The notes: generated from the letters alone by a model not told the origin. Positions 34,771-45,199 are shown, counted from the first letter of the stretch. The stretch: DNA of 64,000 nucleotides from Clostridiaceae bacterium 14S0207 (GCA_003288255.1 CP026600.1:124001-188000), one strand, 5' to 3'. Made by a program: numbers and translations.

Positions 34771-36180
34771 TTATAGTATTAATTTAAACAAATTATATAC
34801 ACCTGTAGTAAACATACAAACAATTATAGCTATAAGGGTTGGTAAGAGTATGGAAAATAAGGTCCACTTTTTACTACCAGTTTCTTTTCTTATAGTAAGC
34901 ACAGTGGTTGCACAAGGAAAATGTAGTAAGGAAAACAACATTGTATTTAGAGCTGTAAGACTAGTCCAACCATTTTGTAATAATATATTTTTCAATTGAT
35001 CTAAACTTTGGAAATCTACCATGCTTCCTGAAGCTAGGTAATACATCATTAATATAGGAAGTACTATTTCATTTGCTGGAAAACCTAAAATAAATGCCAT
35101 AAGTATAAAACCATCTAATCCCATTAGCTTTGCAAATGGATTTAAAAATTGTGCTATATGGGAAACTATACTTAAATCACCTATATAAACGTTACTTAAT
35201 ATATAGGTTATTGCACCAGCTGGTGCTGCAACTAACATAGCTCTTCCTAATACAAAAATAGTTCTATCAATAATAGAAGTATAAACAACTCTTCCAATTT
35301 GGGGTTTTCTATAAGGTGGTAATTCTAAGGTGAAAGAAGATGGTATTCCTTTTAATAAAGTTTTTGAAAGTATGAAAGATACTAATAATGAAATAACAAT
35401 ACCTAAAATTATTAATAAAGTTACAATTAGGGCAGATACAAAGGCATTTGCACCTTTAGCTAAGTTCATTCCAAAGAATATAGATGAAATGGCAATTAGT
35501 GTTGGAAAGCGTCCATTACATGGAATAAAGTTATTGGTTAGTATGGCTATTAAACGTTCTCTAGGAGAATCAATTATTCTACAAGAAATAATGCCAGCAG
35601 CATTGCAACCAAATCCCATACACATGGTTAAACATTGCTTTCCATGAGCACAAGCTTTTTTAAAAGCATGGTCTAGATTAAAGCAAACTCGTGGTAAATA
35701 GCCTAAATCTTCAAGTAAGGTGAAAATAGGAAAAAATATAGCCATGGGAGGAAGCATTACAGAGATAACCCATGCAAGAGTCCTATAAAGTCCCAATACA
35801 AAAACACCATGAATAACAGGAGATACATTATATTTTCTACAAACATTAGTTATTGAACCTTCTAGGTCAAAGAAAAATTTTGACAAAAGTTCTGAAGGAT
35901 AATTAGCGCCTTCAATTGTTATCCATAAAACCAGTGCTAATAAAAAAAGCATTATAGGTATTCCAAAAGTTTTTGATGTGATAATGTCATCTATTTTTTC
36001 CTGATAATAAGTTTTAGACGGATCTTTTTTTATACAACCATCTAATATTTCCTCAGCATTGGAATATATATCTTTTACTATATATTCCCTAAGTTCATTG
36101 TTATTTTTATGTTTATACTCAGATATTTCTTTTAATAATTGATTTAGATTATTTTCTTTAGTATGTTTTATAGTATTCAA
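34771..36180 (-). CDS. feoB: FeoB ferrous iron transporter, membrane half (split gene)
   Basis: A 469-aa protein equal to the C-terminal membrane part of FeoB, the Fe2+ permease. It has about eight or nine helices, two Gate domains (GLYRTLAWVISVMLPPMAIF and the matching RTIFVLGRAMLVAAPAGA) and the conserved MGFGCNAAGI with its cysteine. Classical FeoB fuses this part to a GTPase; here the GTPase is a separate upstream gene, 44 bases away. The start is TTG 36180 behind GGTAGGTGA. A separate ribosome-binding site and a helical N-terminal extension (about 1-65) argue for a real split and not a sequencing frameshift. Confidence 0.88.
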   Translation of the reverse strand: MNTIKHTKENNLNQLLKEISEYKHKNNNELREYIVKDIYSNAEEILDGCIKKDPSKTYYQEKIDDIITSKTFGIPIMLFLLALVLWITIEGANYPSELLSKFFFDLEGSITNVCRKYNVSPVIHGVFVLGLYRTLAWVISVMLPPMAIFFPIFTLLEDLGYLPRVCFNLDHAFKKACAHGKQCLTMCMGFGCNAAGIISCRIIDSPRERLIAILTNNFIPCNGRFPTLIAISSIFFGMNLAKGANAFVSALIVTLLIILGIVISLLVSFILSKTLLKGIPSSFTLELPPYRKPQIGRVVYTSIIDRTIFVLGRAMLVAAPAGAITYILSNVYIGDLSIVSHIAQFLNPFAKLMGLDGFILMAFILGFPANEIVLPILMMYYLASGSMVDFQSLDQLKNILLQNGWTSLTALNTMLFSLLHFPCATTVLTIRKETGSKKWTLFSILLPTLIAIIVCMFTTGVYNLFKLIL

Positions 36181-36224
36181 AAAATCACCTACCTTAAAAA
36201 TTTTATTGATATTAAAAGGAAAAA

Positions 36225-36983
36225 TTACAATAATTTTATATTTAGATATTTATTTATAGATTTTAATATGGAGGCATCACCATCTAAGAGTCTTAAGGCT
36301 AACCATTCATAATTTATGTTTTTTTCACAAAGTATAGTATTTAATTTAGAGGATATAGACTTTATCATGGATTCAATTTCAGGTCTGTATATTATTTTCC
36401 GAGGATTTAATTTTAAGTTTCCCATAGCTATTTGGTGAATAGTTTCTTTTAATGTATCTAGACCTATATTGCTACGAGCGGTTGTTGGGATTATAGGTAT
36501 TCCAAGTTTTCCTTCTAATTTATCTACATTTATAGTTAAATGTTTTTTCTTAGCTTCATCCATAAGATTAAGACATCCTATTACATTAGGTGTTATTTCA
36601 GTAATTTGTAATAGTAAATTCAAGTTTCTTTCAAGACAAGTAGCATCTAGAACAACTACAGTTACATTAGGATTAGCAAAACAAATAAAATCTCTAGCAA
36701 TTATTTCTTCAATGGAACTAGCAAGTAATGAATAAGTACCAGGTAAGTCAACAATAATGTAATTATTATCTTTAAAAAAATATTTACCCTGTGTATTGGT
36801 AACCGTTTTTCCAGGCCAATTTCCAGTATGTTGATGTAATCCAGTAAGTGCATTAAAAACTGTGCTTTTCCCAGTGTTGGGGTTCCCAGCTAATGCTATT
36901 ACTAAGTCACTTTCTGTTTCCTTTTTTACATTGAACATATCTTTTAAATTTTTTAACGTGCTACTAGAGTAAGTTAATCCCAT
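36225..36983 (-). CDS. feoB: FeoB GTPase domain, separate polypeptide
   Basis: A 252-aa G protein equal to the N-terminal part of FeoB. Motifs: GNPNTGKST (G1), switch region HTGNWPGKTV, DLPGTYSL (G3), NLMDEAK (G4, NxxD). The helical segment after about residue 190 fits the FeoB guanine-dissociation-inhibitor region. It presumably binds the membrane half encoded next and couples GTP to Fe2+ uptake. ATG 36983 overlaps the end of feoA by 10 bases; its Shine-Dalgarno (GAGGTGA) is inside feoA, so translation is coupled. Confidence 0.92.
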   Translation of the reverse strand: MGLTYSSSTLKNLKDMFNVKKETESDLVIALAGNPNTGKSTVFNALTGLHQHTGNWPGKTVTNTQGKYFFKDNNYIIVDLPGTYSLLASSIEEIIARDFICFANPNVTVVVLDATCLERNLNLLLQITEITPNVIGCLNLMDEAKKKHLTINVDKLEGKLGIPIIPTTARSNIGLDTLKETIHQIAMGNLKLNPRKIIYRPEIESMIKSISSKLNTILCEKNINYEWLALRLLDGDASILKSINKYLNIKLL

Positions 36984-37216
36984 AAAATCACCTCGATGTT
37001 TTGAGCTTCTTCACATCTTAATGCTATACATGTATCCCGAATTATATAGGCGGTAGGATCTCCCCATGCACTTTTTCTCAATACTTTAATAAGAGTTCCT
37101 TCTACTAGACCAAGATCTAAAAGTCTTTGTTTTGATAGGTTATTTGAATATATTTTAATAACTTTAGCTATATTATCTACAGGAACTTTATCTAATGTTA
37201 AAACAGGATTTTTCAT
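36974..37216 (-). CDS. feoA: FeoA iron-transport accessory protein
   Basis: An 80-aa SH3-like FeoA protein: LTLDKVPVDNIAKVIKI, QRLLDLGLVEGTLIKVL, GDPTAYIIRDTCIALR. FeoA is a cytosolic partner needed for FeoB function. ATG 37216 is chosen because AAAGGAGG lies just upstream; the longer reading from 37246 has no support. It is first in the feoA-feoB(G)-feoB(M) operon. The intergenic region to 37381 is AT-rich and I see no convincing Fur box. Confidence 0.9.
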   Translation of the reverse strand: MKNPVLTLDKVPVDNIAKVIKIYSNNLSKQRLLDLGLVEGTLIKVLRKSAWGDPTAYIIRDTCIALRCEEAQNIEVILWD

Positions 37217-37380
37217 TACTAAGCCTCCTTTGGTAGTGATGGACAAACTCTAAGATATATTATGTATGTGTTAAATTAAAAGTTACTTTAAAGTTAAAAT
37301 GTTATATTGAAAAAGTCATCACAAAATAACTTGAAAGTCATAAACTATAAAGTAGAATAATTGTTTAAAGGAGAGTTATT

Positions 37381-37665
37381 ATGGAATTTTTTAAGGATAT
37401 AAATCCTAATATGAATATGAATCAAGGAAAATTACCACCAGCACCACCAAAAATTCAACCGACAATGAAAAATAAATTTGATGATAGCGATGATTTATGT
37501 GAATGTTTTAATAAGTATACTTATTTAAGACTTAGAAATGGTCAATCATTTTGGATATGGTTAATAGCAATTTACGATACTTATATTATTTGTTACAGGT
37601 GGAATGGCCAAAGATGGGTTTCAGCACAGGTTTCTAAGCGTCAAATAGCAGATTGTGATTGTTAG
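37381..37665 (+). CDS. hypothetical 94-aa protein, Pro-rich start and Trp/Cys-rich core
   Basis: The N-terminus (GKLPPAPPKIQP) is proline-rich; the rest (LRLRNGQSFWIW, CYRWNGQRWV, IADCDC) has a repeated aromatic W-N-G pattern and ends in CDC. As I recall, clostridia encode several short proteins with F-x-x-G-x-x-F-W and R-W-N-G segments of unknown function, some linked to spores. No enzyme motif is seen. ATG 37381 follows AAAGGAGAG. It is divergent from feoA. Confidence 0.65.
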   Translation: MEFFKDINPNMNMNQGKLPPAPPKIQPTMKNKFDDSDDLCECFNKYTYLRLRNGQSFWIWLIAIYDTYIICYRWNGQRWVSAQVSKRQIADCDC

Positions 37666-37690
37666 ATTACAATATAAATATTTAATATAA

Positions 37691-37750
37691 AATAGCACAA
37701 AACTTATTAAAAGTGTAAAAACTTATTAATAGGTTAAGTGCTATTTTTTA
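37691..37750 (+). terminator. terminator after the 94-aa gene
   Basis: AATAGCACAAAACTTA pairs imperfectly with TAGGTTAAGTGCTATT, followed by T. The loop is long and AT-rich. Confidence 0.6.
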
Positions 37751-37904
37751 TATGTAAAAATATAAAGTAAATAAAAGTTTACATAGTTAAGAAAAATAAT
37801 ATAAAACATTAATAAATATTTAATACAAATTTGAAAAATTTAGAGAAAAGGAGATAAACAGAGATAAAAACTGAAAAACTATAATATTTCGAAAATTTAC
37901 AATG

Positions 37905-37965
37905 TTGACTAATAGTCACTAAATTGTATAATAAAATTATTCAATAAAAAAGTGACTAATGGTCA
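37905..37965 (+). promoter_or_regulatory. tetR promoter with two operator copies
   Basis: TTGACT (37905-37910), 16 bases, TATAAT (37927-37932). The dyad TGACTAATAGTCA (37906-37918) overlaps the -35 box, and TGACTAATGGTCA (37953-37965) lies downstream of the start site. Two copies 47 bases apart suggest autorepression by the TetR protein. Confidence 0.75.
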
Positions 37966-38000
37966 TAAAAATAATTGAATTATAAATGAAAGGTGATTGT

Positions 38001-38612
38001 ATGGAAATGACAGGCAAAAGGAAGATAGTATCACAGAAGAAGAAAAGAAAAGAACATGATTTATTTCAAGCAGCATACGAATTATTTATTACTAAAGGTT
38101 TTAATGATACTTCTATAGATGATATTGTTAAAAAAGCAGGTGTAGCAAAGGGAACATTCTATTTATATTTTAAGGACAAGTTCGATATTATTAACAAAAT
38201 AATTCTTAGAAAAAGTATTACTGTTTTGCATGAGGCACTTCAAACAACAGAAACTGAGTATAGGGGTAATTTTGTTGATGGAATCATTTATTTTACTGAT
38301 TATATAATAGAGTATTTTAAAGCAAATAAGTTTATTTTAAAGCTTATAAATAAGAACTTTTCTTGGGGGATTGTTAAAAGAGCCTTTTCAGATTCAAAAC
38401 AAGATGAACAAATAACTTCGTTAGTAGATAAATTTACAGATAATATAGCAACAAAAGGTAAAACAAAAGAGGAAGCTGAAAAGACTTTGTTTATAATTAT
38501 AGAATTAATAGGGGCTGTCTGCTACTCTTCTATAGTATTAAGAGAACCAGATGATATAGATTCTATGAAACCTGTCTTATTTGATGCAATAAGGAAAATT
38601 CTAGAAAATTAA
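38001..38612 (+). CDS. TetR-family repressor of the MMPL operon
   Basis: A 203-aa TetR regulator. The helix-turn-helix is at about 20-60 (ELFITKGFNDTSIDDIVKKAGVAKGTFYLYFKDKFDI) and the rest is the helical ligand-binding domain. ATG 38001 is chosen behind AAGGTGAT; upstream ATG 37986 precedes that site. The operator pair in its promoter fits autorepression. It is followed after 15 bases by the MMPL transporter, whose expression it probably controls. The ligand is unknown, likely hydrophobic. Confidence 0.92.
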   Translation: MEMTGKRKIVSQKKKRKEHDLFQAAYELFITKGFNDTSIDDIVKKAGVAKGTFYLYFKDKFDIINKIILRKSITVLHEALQTTETEYRGNFVDGIIYFTDYIIEYFKANKFILKLINKNFSWGIVKRAFSDSKQDEQITSLVDKFTDNIATKGKTKEEAEKTLFIIIELIGAVCYSSIVLREPDDIDSMKPVLFDAIRKILEN

Positions 38613-38627
38613 AGGAGTGGGGAGTGT

Positions 38628-40718
38628 ATGAGGAAATTTGGAAAATTTATAGTAAAAAACAGGATATTAGTACTTATAATATCCATAGCGTTACTGGTTC
38701 CTTCTGTGATGGGCATAATTGGCACAAAAATAAACTATGACATTTTAAGTTATCTTCCAGAGGAACTTGAAACTATGAAGGGCCAGCATATTTTGGAAGA
38801 TGATTTTTCAATTGCGGCTACAGGAATGTTAATGGTTAAGGATATGCCGTCTAAGGATGTATTGTCACTTAAAGAACAAATAGAAAAAGTTAATGGTGTT
38901 GGGGATGTCATTTGGGTAAGTGATGTTTTAGATATAAGTATTCCAAGTCAAATGATTCCTAAAAAATTTAAAAATATGTGTTATGCGAAAGACACAACGC
39001 TAATGATGATTAAATTTAAAGAAAACACAGCATCACAAGAAACTTTCACAGCAATAAATGAAATTAAAAGATTGACAGGTAAAAAAGCATTTTTGGCAGG
39101 GGTATCTTCCATTATTCATGATACTAGGGAATTAGCAGAAAAAGAAACGCCATTATATGTAGTAATTGCGGTAATCTTTGCAATAATAGTTTTGACATTT
39201 GGATTAGAATCTACTTTAGTACCTTTTATATTTTTAGTAGGAATTGGATTCCCTATTATATATAATTTAGGAACAAACTATTTCTTAGGACAAATTTCTT
39301 ATATAACCAAAGCCCTAGCTGCAGTATTACAGTTAGGAGTAACAATGGATTATTCGATATTTTTACTACACAGGTTTGAAGAAGAAAAGACAAAAACAAA
39401 CGATAGAGAAGAAGCTATGACAAATGCTATAGCAAGTACTTTTGTATCTATAGCAGGAAGTTCTTTAACAACAGTTGCGGGATTCCTTGCTCTTTGTACA
39501 ATGAAGCTTGGATTAGGTAAAGACATTGGTATAGTTATGGCAAAAGGTGTTATTCTTGGAGTTTTATCTACAGTAACAACTTTACCAGCATTATTAATGT
39601 TCTTCGATAAAGCAATTCATAAATATAGACATAGAACATTAATGCCTAGTTTCAATAAAGTTTCTAATTTTGTTGTAAAGTATAACAAGGTTTTAGGAGT
39701 TTTATTTGTTTTAATATTCGTACCATTCTTATATGCTCAAGGTAAAACAGCTGTTTATTATAATTTAGATGAGGCATTACCTAAAAATCTAGATTCAATA
39801 GTGGCAACTAATAAGTTAAAAGCAGATTATAAAATGACAACAACTCATTTTATATTGATTAATAAAAATGTACCATCATATAAAGCTAATAAAATGATTA
39901 GTGAGATTGAAAAGGTTGATGGTATAGAAACAGTTTTAGGATATGATGATTTAATTGGATCATCTATTCCAGCGAATTTTATACCTAAAGATATAAAGGA
40001 TGTATTTAAAAAAGGAAATTATAGCTTAGTAGTAGCAAACTCAAGATATAAAGCAGCAAGAGATGAAGAAAATGCTCAAATAGATGAGGTCAATAAAATT
40101 GTTAAAAAGTATGATAAAAAAGGATTAGTTGTAGGGGAAGGACCTCTTACAAAAGATCTTATAGAAATAGCTGATAAAGATTTTAAGAGTGTTAGTGTTG
40201 CTTCAAATCTAGCCATATTTTTAATCGTTTTAGGTGTATTTTCATCTTTAAGTATCCCAGTTATTTTAGTATTAGCTATTCAACTTGCAATTTCAATTAA
40301 TTTAGGAATACCTTATTTTACAGGTTCAGTTCTTCCATTCGTTGCTAGTATAGTAATAGGAACTATTCAATTAGGAGCTACGGTTGACTATGCAATTTTA
40401 ATGACAAGTAGATTTAAAGAAGAATTAGGTAATGGATTAGATAAATTTGAAGCTATGAGGGTATCAGTAAAAGAATGTTCTAAATCAATAATAACTAGTG
40501 CATTAACATTCTTTGGTGCCACTATAGGTGTTTATGCAGTTTCAAAAATGGAACTTATAAAGAGCTTATGTTTACTAATGGCAAGAGGAGCAATTATTAG
40601 TATGTTCTCAATCATCTTCATGTTACCTCCTCTACTAATAATATTTGAAAAGGTTATTGGTAAAACAACAAGAAAATGGAAGAGCTCATCAATAACTAAA
40701 AAAGAAGAATTAGTTTAA
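38628..40718 (+). CDS. RND/MMPL-family exporter
   Basis: A 696-aa membrane protein with two repeats, each with one helix, a large outer loop, and then five helices. The paired motifs MDYSIFLLHRFEEE and VDYAILMTSRFKEE carry the proton-relay Asp-Tyr pair of MMPL proteins. These proteins move lipids or hydrophobic compounds using the proton gradient. Length fits short Gram-positive MMPL proteins. It starts at ATG 38628 after GGAGTGGGGAG and lies between tetR and the coiled-coil wall protein. Confidence 0.92.
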   Translation: MRKFGKFIVKNRILVLIISIALLVPSVMGIIGTKINYDILSYLPEELETMKGQHILEDDFSIAATGMLMVKDMPSKDVLSLKEQIEKVNGVGDVIWVSDVLDISIPSQMIPKKFKNMCYAKDTTLMMIKFKENTASQETFTAINEIKRLTGKKAFLAGVSSIIHDTRELAEKETPLYVVIAVIFAIIVLTFGLESTLVPFIFLVGIGFPIIYNLGTNYFLGQISYITKALAAVLQLGVTMDYSIFLLHRFEEEKTKTNDREEAMTNAIASTFVSIAGSSLTTVAGFLALCTMKLGLGKDIGIVMAKGVILGVLSTVTTLPALLMFFDKAIHKYRHRTLMPSFNKVSNFVVKYNKVLGVLFVLIFVPFLYAQGKTAVYYNLDEALPKNLDSIVATNKLKADYKMTTTHFILINKNVPSYKANKMISEIEKVDGIETVLGYDDLIGSSIPANFIPKDIKDVFKKGNYSLVVANSRYKAARDEENAQIDEVNKIVKKYDKKGLVVGEGPLTKDLIEIADKDFKSVSVASNLAIFLIVLGVFSSLSIPVILVLAIQLAISINLGIPYFTGSVLPFVASIVIGTIQLGATVDYAILMTSRFKEELGNGLDKFEAMRVSVKECSKSIITSALTFFGATIGVYAVSKMELIKSLCLLMARGAIISMFSIIFMLPPLLIIFEKVIGKTTRKWKSSSITKKEELV

Positions 40719-40744
40719 TTAATTTGAAGAGGAGATGTGTTTAA

Positions 40745-42931
40745 ATGAATAAGATGTCAAAAAGAGTTGTAAGTTTGGTTATATTAGGAACTATGGCAGG
40801 AGGACAAATGGTCTATGCTGTAGATACTTTAAATAAAGATGAATCAGTTTATGTTACTTTATCAGAAGAAGGAAAGGTTAAAGATCAAATAGTAAGTGAA
40901 TGGTTACACTCAGATAAAACTAATGTAGAAATTAAGGACAAGTCAGAATTAAAGGATATAGTTAATATTAAAGGCGATGAAAAACCAGAAATTAATGGAG
41001 AAAATATAACTTGGAAATTAGATAAAAATGACATATATTATCAAGGAAAGACTACAAAACAATTACCATTAGAAGTTAAACTTACTTATATCTTAGATGG
41101 AAAAGAGGTAAATCCTAAAGATGTAGTTGGTAAATCAGGAAAATTAAAAATTAAACTCCAAATTATAAATAAAGATTCACATAAGGTTACAGTTAAGGGG
41201 AAAGAAAAAACAATCTATACACCATTTGCAGCAGCATCTATAATAAATTTACCTTTAGAAAAGTTTACTAATTTAAAGGTAAATACAGGTGAAGTAATGG
41301 CAGATGGAAATAATCAAGTGGTTACATTTATATCATTACCAGGTATGAAGGAAAGTTTAGGGTTGGACGATAAAAATGACATGGGTATAGAATTAAAAGA
41401 TACCTTAGAAGTAACATGTGATGTAAAAGACTTTGAAATGGGTCCAATCATGGTTACAGCAACACCTAAATTACCAGAGGAATTAACAGAATTTAAAAAG
41501 GCAGAAAATATAGAAGAATTAACTGATGGAATAAAGAAATTAAAAGATGCATCTAATAAACTTGTTGATGGAAGTTCTAAACTAGGTGATGCTACAAAAC
41601 TTTTACATGACAAAGTAGGGATTCTTCATTCAGGATATTCACAATTGGATACTGGTATCAATAAACTTAATTCCGGCTCAAAACAGTTGTATGATGGTTC
41701 CTTGGCACTTAGAAATGGATCAGGAGAATTAGCAGGTGGTATAGGCCAGTTAGTAACAGAAGTTAATACTATGAAAGGAAAAGTTCCGGAATATATGAAT
41801 AAGGTACAACAACTTTCTAATGGAACTTCACAAGTAGCTAATGCAAATACTCAACTTGCTACACAGATGCCTAAATTAAAGGGTGGTATATCAGAAAGTG
41901 CTAAAGGGTCATTAATGATTGATTCAGGCGTTGGACAACTTATTACAGGATTAAATAAATTTGAAGAACAAGTAGTAGGTAAGTTAAATCAGCAACAACA
42001 AGTAATTGGACATGTAAAGAAAAATATTGAACCAGTTATGCAAGATATGAAGATTATGGAACAAAACTTACAAGCATTACAAAGTACTGCTGAAGGACAA
42101 CAATTATTAGGACAATTAAAATCAAGTGTAGCAGGCCAAAAACTATTACAAACTATAGGGTTACTTCAAAAGGATAAAAAAATTATTGATGATCAACAAG
42201 CAATAATCAATAAGATAAATCCAGAAGAAGGAAAGGCTCAAATTCAGGCTGGAATAGGTGAATTAAAAAAAGGTGCTAATAAACTAAAACCAGGAACAGA
42301 GAGATTAAGTGCTGGATTAAAGCAATTAGATGAAAAAACTAATGGATTACCAGAAAAAACTCAAAAACTTGCAGAAGGTGCAAAGAAAGTTAATGATGGT
42401 GTTCAAGGTGTAGTAAGTAAAAAAGGAGAAGTTCAAGGTAAATTAGGTAAACTTGAAGTAGCTTCTAAAAAATTGGGGGATGGTTCAAAAGCTTTAAATG
42501 ATGGAGCTATAAAATTAAATGAAGGTTTGGGTGTACTATATAAAGGTTCAAATGATTTAAAAGCTGGCTCAACAAAAATATATTCAGGTACAAGTGCATT
42601 AAAAGATGCTACTGGTACATTAGCAGATAAAACTAATGAACTTAAAGAGGGAATGAAAAAATTCCAAGATGAAGGTGTAAATAAAATAGATGATAAGGTT
42701 GGAACAAAAATAGAAGATGTTGATGAATTAATCGCTACTAAAGACGAAGTAGTAAAACTTTCAGAGGATTATAAAACATTTACAGGTATAGATAAAAATA
42801 TGGATGGTTCTGTAAAATTCATAATGAAAACAGATGAAATAGAGAAACCAAAGGTAGAAAAGAAAGAAGTTAAAAAAGAAGAAAAAGTAACCTTTGTTCA
42901 AAAAATAAAAAACTTTTTTAGTGGAAAATAA
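40745..42931 (+). CDS. secreted coiled-coil protein of the YhgE/MMPL-partner type
   Basis: A 728-aa protein with a signal peptide (about 1-25, ending near VYAVD), a beta-rich N-terminal domain (about 30-235), then long stretches of repeated LxxGxxxLxxG heptads (KLVDGSSKLGDATKLL, LRNGSGELAGGIGQL, KLGDGSKALNDGAIKL), and a Lys/Glu-rich tail with FVQKIKNFFSGK. Such heptads occur in YhgE/Pip and in MMPL partners and form elongated structures outside the membrane. No C-terminal transmembrane bundle is present. It probably helps substrate passage through the wall, by inference from the operon. Confidence 0.8.
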   Translation: MNKMSKRVVSLVILGTMAGGQMVYAVDTLNKDESVYVTLSEEGKVKDQIVSEWLHSDKTNVEIKDKSELKDIVNIKGDEKPEINGENITWKLDKNDIYYQGKTTKQLPLEVKLTYILDGKEVNPKDVVGKSGKLKIKLQIINKDSHKVTVKGKEKTIYTPFAAASIINLPLEKFTNLKVNTGEVMADGNNQVVTFISLPGMKESLGLDDKNDMGIELKDTLEVTCDVKDFEMGPIMVTATPKLPEELTEFKKAENIEELTDGIKKLKDASNKLVDGSSKLGDATKLLHDKVGILHSGYSQLDTGINKLNSGSKQLYDGSLALRNGSGELAGGIGQLVTEVNTMKGKVPEYMNKVQQLSNGTSQVANANTQLATQMPKLKGGISESAKGSLMIDSGVGQLITGLNKFEEQVVGKLNQQQQVIGHVKKNIEPVMQDMKIMEQNLQALQSTAEGQQLLGQLKSSVAGQKLLQTIGLLQKDKKIIDDQQAIINKINPEEGKAQIQAGIGELKKGANKLKPGTERLSAGLKQLDEKTNGLPEKTQKLAEGAKKVNDGVQGVVSKKGEVQGKLGKLEVASKKLGDGSKALNDGAIKLNEGLGVLYKGSNDLKAGSTKIYSGTSALKDATGTLADKTNELKEGMKKFQDEGVNKIDDKVGTKIEDVDELIATKDEVVKLSEDYKTFTGIDKNMDGSVKFIMKTDEIEKPKVEKKEVKKEEKVTFVQKIKNFFSGK

Positions 42932-42960
42932 TATGGAGAAATAAGATAACGATTTTTATA

Positions 42961-42999
42961 CCCTTGATAACTTAGGTGTTTTATCAAGGGTAGTTTTTT
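42961..42999 (+). terminator. terminator of the tetR-MMPL operon
   Basis: CCCTTGATAA (42961-42970) pairs with TTATCAAGGG (42981-42990), then TAG and six T. Confidence 0.88.
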
Positions 43000-43033
43000 C
43001 TCTAAGCATATCTAAATATGGGAGGATTAACAT

Positions 43034-45106
43034 ATGAAGAAAATTAAAAATAGAATAACTGCAATGCTTATAACTAGTAGCCTAGCATTATCAATGGTTC
43101 TTACAATTATAGCGGTTATTTACAGTAAAGTAATTATAGCAGATGAATCTAAGAAGTATATGAGTACTTTAGTTAATAATAAATCGATGGAATTACAAGA
43201 AAATTTTAATAACCTTGAAAAATGTATTGATAATATTAATGATGTAATTGGAAGTTCAGTAGATATGAACAAAATAACTGATAAAAAATATATGAATAAC
43301 TGTATGGATATTTTAAGGAAGGTAACTAAATCACAGATAAAAAATACACCTTGGGCTATGAATATATATGCTACATTTAATCCACAAGTAACTAAAGATG
43401 TATATGAAGTATCATATTTTAAGGATAAAGATAAAGTAGAATTAGATAAAGAGGTTACATCATTAAATGAGTTTAATAAAAGTGATAAAAACATGAACTG
43501 GTTTTATGAGACTATAGAAAAAGGAAAAGGATATTGGACAGATCCTTATTTTGAAAAGGATACCAATAAGGATGTTATATCATATTTAAAACCAATCATT
43601 AAAGAAAATAAAATTTTAGCAGTAATAGGTATAGATGTGGATTTTAATAACTTTAAACAAATAGTTAGAGGCACAAAGTTATATGATAGTGGAACTGCTT
43701 ATCTCTTAAATAGAAAGTTAAATTTTATAATACATGAGAAATTTACTATTAAAGACAATCTTGCAACTTCATGGGGAGGAGTATTAAAGAATATTTGTAA
43801 TGATATAAAACAAAATAAAAATGGTTTTTATGAAATCAACGAAGGAAGTAAAAAGTATCTAAATTGTTATAATAAATTAAATAACGGATATATTTTTATG
43901 GCTAGTGTAGATAAACGAGAAGTATTTAAGCCAGTAAGAAGTTTAATCGGTGCAATTATTGTTGCAGATATAGTTTGTATAATACTAGCCGTCATTGCAT
44001 CATTATATTCTTCTAGAAAGTTATCAGATCCTATTGAAAAGATGACAAAATACATAAATGTTAGAGCAAGATTGGATCTTACTGAAGAAATACAAGATAA
44101 GTATAAGGTTAAGAATAAAGATGAAATAGGAGAAATAAATACGGCTTTAGATAATTTTAGTAAGGAACTTAGAGAAATTATATTGAAGATAAAGGATGAA
44201 TCAAATATTACCAATAAAAGTGCTGCAGAAGTTAACATAATTATAGGTGATATGAGTTCATCATTATTACAAACTAGTGCTACTATACAGGAATTAAGTA
44301 TAGGTACTCAAAAACAATCACAAATGGCACACGAGGGAGTTGAAAAATTAGAAGTGTTATCTAAAGACTTGGATGATATGATTCAAGATACAGAAAGTGT
44401 TGAAAAATCTTCTAATGAAATAAAAGGTGCTAATACAAAAGGAAAAGACTCAGTAAAAGATTTAGTATTTAAATTTGATATTAGTGGAGAAGTGTTTAAA
44501 CAACTGAATCAAGAAGTAAATATATTATTAAGTAAGTCTAAATTTATTAAGGATGTAGTAATAGTAATAGAGCAAGTCACAAAACAAACAAAATTATTAT
44601 CTTTAAATGCTGCAATTGAAGCTGCAAGAGCCGGCGAAGATGGAAAAGGTTTTAGAGTTGTTGCAGAAGAGATAAAGAAACTATCAGATCAAACACATAA
44701 ATCTACAGATAAAATTAAAAAAATTATGGAAGAAATAGAAAATCAAATAATAAGTATTAAGGATAATATGGAAAAAGGAAATGTATCCTTAGAAGATTCA
44801 AGATATGCAGTTGAAGAAGTAAAAAATTCTTTTAATATAATAGAAAATACGGAAAAAGTAGTGGATGATAAAATTAATCAACTATTGTTAAAAGTTAAGG
44901 GAATATCTCAGGTAAAGGAAAATGTAGTGAATTACATTAAAAATATTGCATCAATAACAGAAGAATTTTCAAGTTCTATGGAAGAATTAAATTCTTCGGT
45001 AGAGGAACAAAGTGCATCGTTAGATGAGGTAGTAAATACATGTGGAAATTTAGAATCTGTGAGTGATTCTTTAGAAAGCATGGTTAATAAGTTTAAAATT
45101 AGATAA
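43034..45106 (+). CDS. methyl-accepting chemotaxis protein
   Basis: A 690-aa chemoreceptor: first membrane helix (about 11-33), outer dCache-like sensor (about 35-295, with [10 protein letters not shown] and GYWTDPYF as in Cache domains), second helix (303-325), HAMP (about 327-385) and the signalling domain with the conserved tip [28 protein letters not shown]. It passes signals to CheA/CheW; no che genes are nearby. The ligand is unknown. ATG 43034 follows GGGAGGA. It has its own terminator. Confidence 0.95.
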   Translation: MKKIKNRITAMLITSSLALSMVLTIIAVIYSKVIIADESKKYMSTLVNNKSMELQENFNNLEKCIDNINDVIGSSVDMNKITDKKYMNNCMDILRKVTKSQIKNTPWAMNIYATFNPQVTKDVYEVSYFKDKDKVELDKEVTSLNEFNKSDKNMNWFYETIEKGKGYWTDPYFEKDTNKDVISYLKPIIKENKILAVIGIDVDFNNFKQIVRGTKLYDSGTAYLLNRKLNFIIHEKFTIKDNLATSWGGVLKNICNDIKQNKNGFYEINEGSKKYLNCYNKLNNGYIFMASVDKREVFKPVRSLIGAIIVADIVCIILAVIASLYSSRKLSDPIEKMTKYINVRARLDLTEEIQDKYKVKNKDEIGEINTALDNFSKELREIILKIKDESNITNKSAAEVNIIIGDMSSSLLQTSATIQELSIGTQKQSQMAHEGVEKLEVLSKDLDDMIQDTESVEKSSNEIKGANTKGKDSVKDLVFKFDISGEVFKQLNQEVNILLSKSKFIKDVVIVIEQVTKQTKLLSLNAAIEAARAGEDGKGFRVVAEEIKKLSDQTHKSTDKIKKIMEEIENQIISIKDNMEKGNVSLEDSRYAVEEVKNSFNIIENTEKVVDDKINQLLLKVKGISQVKENVVNYIKNIASITEEFSSSMEELNSSVEEQSASLDEVVNTCGNLESVSDSLESMVNKFKIR

Positions 45107-45125
45107 AATATATAAATAGTTAAGT

Positions 45126-45199
45126 AAAAAGGAGATATCAATGGTAATGCATATGTTAGGTTAGCTTGTGCATGTTGTTTTTAAAATCTCCTTTTTTTA
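45126..45199 (+). terminator. terminator of the chemoreceptor gene
   Basis: AAAAAGGAGAT (45126-45136) pairs with ATCTCCTTTTT (about 45185-45195). The unusually long loop (about 50 bases) contains a smaller hairpin-capable segment (ATGCATATG with CTTGTGCATG). Confidence 0.7.

Noticed and set aside
34703-34999. Plus-strand ORF of 98 codons over the feoB end
   Set aside because: It runs antisense to feoB through the terminator hairpin and lacks a ribosome-binding site.
36181-36224. Frameshift within a single feoB gene
   Set aside because: There is a clear stop, a 44-base gap and a separate Shine-Dalgarno site with a TTG start, so a true split is more likely.
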